This document shows, one piece after another, positions 10,256 to 13,395 of a DNA stretch of 13,395 nt. Positions within the stretch are counted from its first letter, which is position 1. Every line of letters starts with the position of its first letter. The translations under genes and the position numbers were made by a program. Under the pieces are notes generated by a model. That model did not search any database. It was not told the DNA's origin and was given only the letters and a program-made list of their open reading frames with translations. The stretch comes from JBFWNZ01 sp050250795 (GTDB lineage Bacteria > Pseudomonadota > Alphaproteobacteria > UBA8366): positions 1 to 13,395 of the forward strand of contig JBFWNZ010000071.1 in assembly GCA_050250795.1 (NCBI GenBank), read 5' to 3'.

Positions 10256-11620
10256 ATGAGCCGACAGACGCCCAACGCACCGGCGGCGCCGGGCGACCAG
10301 TGGAAATCGCAGGCCGGTTTCATCCTGGCGACTGTCGGCTCGGCGGCCGGCGTCGGGAATGTCTGGCGGTTCTCGTATGTCGCCGGCGAGAATGGCGGCG
10401 GGACATTCCTGCTCCTCTACATCCTGAGCGTCCTGCTGATCGGGTTCCCGCTCATCCTCGCCGAAACCGGCATCGGGCGTGCACTGCGCTACGATTCGTC
10501 GCCGCAGACGCAGCGCCTGACAGCGCTGTGGCACTGGCGCGGCTTCCGGTTGCTGGCCGTGCTGACGGCACTGGCGATCCTGTCCTTCTATGCCGTGATC
10601 GCCGGATGGTCCCTCCGCTACTTCGTGGGCGCCCTCGACGGCTCGCTGCTCGCCATCGCCGCGACCGGTCATGGCGAGTTCTTCGCCGCCTTCATCGCCG
10701 ATCCCGCACAGCCGGTTATCTGGCAGGGCGCGATGATGCTTGCGACAACGGTCATCGTGATGCGCGGCGTGCAGCGCGGCATCGAACTGGCGAACCGAAT
10801 CCTCATGCCGGCCCTGTTCGCGGCGGTCGTGCTGCTCGCGCTGTACGGGGTGACGCAGACCGGCGCCAGCGGCGGGCTGCGGTTTCTGTTCGCGCCCGAC
10901 TGGAGCGTGCTGGGCGAGCCGCAGGTGTATCTGGCGGCGATGGGCCAGGCCTTCTTCTCGCTGGGCGTGGGCATGGCGATCTTCGTGACCTATGGCCGGT
11001 ACATGTCCGAAGGGCAGAGCGTGCCGCTGGCCGCTGGCGCGGTCGTGCTGGGCGACACGCTGGTCGCCCTGTTCGCCGGCATCGCGATCTTCACCACCGT
11101 CTTCGCCTATGGCACCGATCCGGCGGCCGGCCCGCAACTGGCCTTCATCACGCTGCCCCACATCTTCCTGGCCCTGCCGGGCGGACAGGGGCTGGCGGCG
11201 CTGTTCTTCGGACTCCTGGTCGCCGGGGCCCTGACGTCGATGATCTCGCTGCTCGAGGTCCCTGTCGCCTGGCTCATCGAACACACCGGCTGGTCGCGGC
11301 GGTCCGCCGCGATCGCGCTGGGCCTGCTGATCTTCCTCCTCGGAATCCCGTCGGCACTGGGCTTCGGCGCGCTGTCTGGCATCCGCCTGAGCGGCCTCGG
11401 TATCCTCGATGCCATCGACTTCGTCGCGTCCAACATCATGCTGCCCGTGGGCGGCCTGATGCTGCTGACGGTCGTGGGCTGGCGCTGGGGCCGGGCGCCG
11501 GCACTGGCCGCAGCCGGCTTCGACCGGAGCGTCTGGGGTGCAGCCTGGTTTCTGCTCGTACGCTGGGTGACCCCCGCCCTGACGGCCATCATTCTCCTGC
11601 GCGAACTGATACGGCTCTAG
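10256..11620 (+). CDS. Neurotransmitter:sodium symporter (NSS/SNF) family transporter
   Basis: 454-residue inner-membrane LeuT-fold transporter, about 11 membrane segments as in short bacterial members such as MhsT. Helix 1 carries the hallmark unwound region GSAAGVGNVWRF (28-39) and ENGGGTF (45-51). Helix 6 shows GQAFFSLGVGMAIF (230-243), the unwound segment that lines the substrate site. Helix 8 has ALTSMISLLEVP (325-336), giving the Ala/Thr/Ser part of the second sodium site. Bacterial members generally import amino acids such as Leu, Trp or Tyr with Na+; the substrate here cannot be deduced. ATG 10256 is chosen over an in-frame TTG at 10241: it removes five odd residues, but no good Shine-Dalgarno exists for either. 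The gene lies downstream of the strong inverted repeat and upstream of the stress protein. Confidence 0.93.
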   Translation: MSRQTPNAPAAPGDQWKSQAGFILATVGSAAGVGNVWRFSYVAGENGGGTFLLLYILSVLLIGFPLILAETGIGRALRYDSSPQTQRLTALWHWRGFRLLAVLTALAILSFYAVIAGWSLRYFVGALDGSLLAIAATGHGEFFAAFIADPAQPVIWQGAMMLATTVIVMRGVQRGIELANRILMPALFAAVVLLALYGVTQTGASGGLRFLFAPDWSVLGEPQVYLAAMGQAFFSLGVGMAIFVTYGRYMSEGQSVPLAAGAVVLGDTLVALFAGIAIFTTVFAYGTDPAAGPQLAFITLPHIFLALPGGQGLAALFFGLLVAGALTSMISLLEVPVAWLIEHTGWSRRSAAIALGLLIFLLGIPSALGFGALSGIRLSGLGILDAIDFVASNIMLPVGGLMLLTVVGWRWGRAPALAAAGFDRSVWGAAWFLLVRWVTPALTAIILLRELIRL

Positions 11621-11738
11621 GGCCGGATTGCGGCGGAAAGTCGCGGCCTCCAGCGTCGCAGGAATAGGCGGCGAGACGGCGCGTAGTTCCCGTGGGGACG
11701 CCACGATGCAGACGGCGCCTCCGCCCGACACGCAAGCC

Positions 11739-11743
11739 AGGAG
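11739..11743 (+). promoter_or_regulatory. Ribosome binding site for the GTG-initiated stress protein
   Basis: AGGAG nine bases upstream of GTG 11753. No in-frame ATG lies nearby that would preserve the first beta-strand of the fold (QIFVPIH), so the pair of signals decides a GTG start. The rest of the 11621-11752 spacer shows no clear promoter or terminator. Confidence 0.7.
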
Positions 11744-11752
11744 CGTCGCATA

Positions 11753-12589
11753 GTGACTCCCCAGATCTTCGTGCCGATCCACACCTATCCCGACGGCAAC
11801 AGCGAACGGCTGGGCCACCACGCCGCCGCCGTTGCGAGGCATCTCCACGGCGAGGTGCGGGCGCTGGTGCTGAATGGCGATTTCCCGCGCGTCTCAAGCG
11901 CGCTCGGCAACATACTCATCGATGTGCCGGCGATGATTGCGGAAGCGAAGGCCAAGTGTCAGGAACGAGGCGCCACCTTGGTGCGGGCCATGGAATCCGT
12001 GATGGCGTCGCACGGCATCGCGTTCAGCGCGGCCGAAGCCGAATGCCTTCCCGCGCTGGTCGGCGACACGATCAGCTACAACGCCCGCTACTACGACCTG
12101 ACCTTGATCGGCCTGCGGACGGACGACGCCACGCTGCGCGCGTCCGCCGAAGCCGCGGTGTTCTGCTCGGGACGTCCCACGCTGCTGGTCCCCGAGGAGG
12201 CGCCAGTGGCCTCGATCGGGCACGTCATGCTCGCCTGGGACGGAAGCCGCGTGGCCGCCCGGGCGGTGGCGGACGCCAGGGAATTCCTCGCCCGGGCCCG
12301 ATCGGTGACCATCGCCTCCGTGGTCGACGAGAAGGAATTGCCCGACTCGTCGGGATTGAGCCGGCTGGCGGATCATCTGTCACGGCACGAGCTTCGGGCC
12401 GAGGTCGTCCGGCTGGAGAGCCGCGGCCGCCCGATTGCGGAAACGCTGCAGGGCGCCGCCCGCGAGCGGGGCGCGGGCCTGCTGGTCATGGGCGGGTTCG
12501 GCCACTCGCGGATGCGCGACTTCGTGCTGGGCGGCGCGACCCAGGGCGTGCTGGCCTCGCTGAAAATGCCGGTGATGCTGTCCCATTAG
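11753..12589 (+). CDS. Tandem-domain universal stress protein (UspA family)
   Basis: 278-residue soluble protein made of two Usp-like domains. The first (about 1-148) begins with beta-strand QIFVPIH and ends with RPTLLVPEE, but its nucleotide-binding Gly motif is not recognisable. The second (about 155-278) begins HVMLAWDGSRVAARAV (the strand-loop-helix with the phosphate-side Asp-Gly-Ser) and has GGFGHSRMRDFVLGGAT (247-263), which fits the G-2x-G-9x-G ATP-binding signature, then KMPVMLSH. So probably only the C-terminal half binds ATP/ADP, a common arrangement in alphaproteobacterial tandem Usps. The start is GTG 11753, supported by AGGAG. It lies 132 bases after the symporter gene on the same strand; such pairs are often seen but a functional link is not shown. 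It ends nine bases from the convergent DUF1194 gene. Confidence 0.9.
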   Translation: MTPQIFVPIHTYPDGNSERLGHHAAAVARHLHGEVRALVLNGDFPRVSSALGNILIDVPAMIAEAKAKCQERGATLVRAMESVMASHGIAFSAAEAECLPALVGDTISYNARYYDLTLIGLRTDDATLRASAEAAVFCSGRPTLLVPEEAPVASIGHVMLAWDGSRVAARAVADAREFLARARSVTIASVVDEKELPDSSGLSRLADHLSRHELRAEVVRLESRGRPIAETLQGAARERGAGLLVMGGFGHSRMRDFVLGGATQGVLASLKMPVMLSH

Positions 12590-12598
12590 CGCCGGGGA

Positions 12599-13395
12599 TC
12601 AGTTCATCTCCTGCATCTGCAGTTCGAACTGCCGCTCGCCGATATTGCAGGGCGGGCGCGGGTCCGTCGCCGCGAGCCAGAGGCGCGGCAGATCCGCAGC
12701 CGCCCGCTGTTCCGCCGGCGCCGGCTGACGGTCCGCGATCTCAAGGATCAGCTTGCGGCGGACGGCGCGGGCGAAGTCGGCGAAGCCGTTGGCGACGATG
12801 ATGAATGCGCCGGGCCCGCCGATCACGCAGTCCTGATAGTACCAGTCGAGATGCGCGATGGGCGGAATGCGGCCCCAGCGGCTGAGCCGGCCGTTGATGA
12901 TCGGCAGGCCGTTCACCACAACGCCCGCAGCCACGGCTGCGTCGCGCGCCTGGGGCGCCAGGCGGCCGGAATTGTTCGGGCCGTCGCCGGAGATGTCGAT
13001 GACCCGGCGGGTCCCTTCGTATTCGTTGGTCTCGAACATCGGCAGGGCGAAATCGATGGCGCCGCTGATCGACGTCCAATGCGCCGTGGCCGACGGCGCG
13101 GCGGCGATGGCGGCCGCAAAGCCGCGGGCACTCTCGGCATCGCTGACCACCGTCCAGCCGACGACCACGCGCTGGGTGTTCTGGCCGGCCCATTCGATAT
13201 AGGTCATCGCGACCCGGCCGGTGATTCCGGACTGGATGGCGGCGACCACCTCCGGGTGCACCAGCGCCGCGACATAGCCGTGGCGCTGAAGCTGGGCTTC
13301 CTCTTCGTCGACGCTGCCCGAGATGTCGATGGCGAGGACCAGTTCCAGATCGACCGGAACGCTGGCGGCCGCGGCGGCTGGCAGCAGATCGGAAG
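12599..13395 (-). CDS. DUF1194 domain protein, VWA-like, exported (5' truncated by window edge)
   Basis: The minus-strand frame stays open to the right edge, so the N-terminus is missing; 264 residues are visible. The first ones (LLPAAAAASVPVDLEL) look like the end of a signal peptide, implying export to the periplasm. Next comes a von Willebrand A-like start, LVLAIDISGSVDEEE, with the metal-binding DxSxS (13313-13327), and later RVIDISGDGPNNSG, a pattern specific to DUF1194. The C-terminal WYYQDCVIGGPGAF and ADFARAVRRKLILEIA are also characteristic of that family. Two cysteines (in YYQDC and RPPCNIG) could pair in the periplasm. A GTG at 13261 could be mistaken for a start but would delete the metal site. 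DUF1194 has no assigned function; MIDAS-type domains usually mediate metal-dependent protein binding. It is convergent with the stress protein. Confidence 0.88.
   Translation of the reverse strand, partial: SDLLPAAAAASVPVDLELVLAIDISGSVDEEEAQLQRHGYVAALVHPEVVAAIQSGITGRVAMTYIEWAGQNTQRVVVGWTVVSDAESARGFAAAIAAAPSATAHWTSISGAIDFALPMFETNEYEGTRRVIDISGDGPNNSGRLAPQARDAAVAAGVVVNGLPIINGRLSRWGRIPPIAHLDWYYQDCVIGGPGAFIIVANGFADFARAVRRKLILEIADRQPAPAEQRAAADLPRLWLAATDPRPPCNIGERQFELQMQEMN

Noticed and set aside
10130..11848. A 572-codon minus-strand open frame opposite the sodium symporter
   Set aside because: Antisense shadow of an unmistakable NSS family gene; hydrophilic repeat-like translation without any domain.

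Overview
The window is a gene-dense, very GC-rich (roughly two-thirds G+C by eye) bacterial chromosomal segment. High GC, the AcnA type, a YdcH/DUF465 protein and a DUF1194 protein together suggest an alphaproteobacterium, plausibly of the Rhodospirillales or a related order. That placement is inference; no rRNA or other phylogenetic marker is present. I see no tRNA, rRNA, CRISPR array, insertion sequence, phage gene or integration site, and no gene-free stretch longer than about 155 bases. Very long open frames on the opposite strand of several genes are GC-rich shadows.

Layout from left to right: (1) the 3' part of a CydC-like ABC exporter (fused membrane and ATPase domains) runs off the left edge. 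(2) A 357-residue, apparently all-helical soluble protein that I do not recognise follows. (3) Convergent to it is a two-gene minus-strand operon: an alpha/beta hydrolase of the haloacetate (fluoroacetate) dehalogenase family, then a small exported protein resembling DUF4136. (4) After a 155-base divergent spacer with competing hairpins, the plus strand carries a small exported charged-helix protein. (5) A metabolic cluster follows: an SLC13/DASS-type carboxylate transporter, an isocitrate lyase/PEP mutase superfamily lyase and an AcnA-type aconitase. (6) Next come a YdcH-family small protein with a perfect Shine-Dalgarno, a perfect 12-bp inverted repeat, an LeuT-fold sodium symporter (NSS/SNF family) and a tandem universal stress protein starting at GTG. 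(7) A minus-strand DUF1194 protein (periplasmic von Willebrand A-like domain) runs off the right edge.

The most interesting part is the transporter-lyase-aconitase cluster (about 4805-9888). In order, the products could import a di- or tricarboxylate, isomerise it on an Fe-S aconitase and cleave the 2-hydroxy acid to an oxo acid plus a dicarboxylate, much as citrate/isocitrate/isocitrate lyase or 2-methylcitrate/PrpB do. No PrpC, PrpF, malate synthase or citrate synthase gene accompanies it. All three proteins keep their family's core catalytic or fold features but deviate at positions usually conserved: the transporter's SNT motifs are degenerate, the lyase has Trp for a usually conserved Glu, and the aconitase has altered CTTC-flank and RRGNHE motifs. 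A substrate other than citrate/isocitrate is therefore a reasonable, testable idea. The dehalogenase homologue likewise keeps its catalytic triad but has lost the halide-binding Trp.
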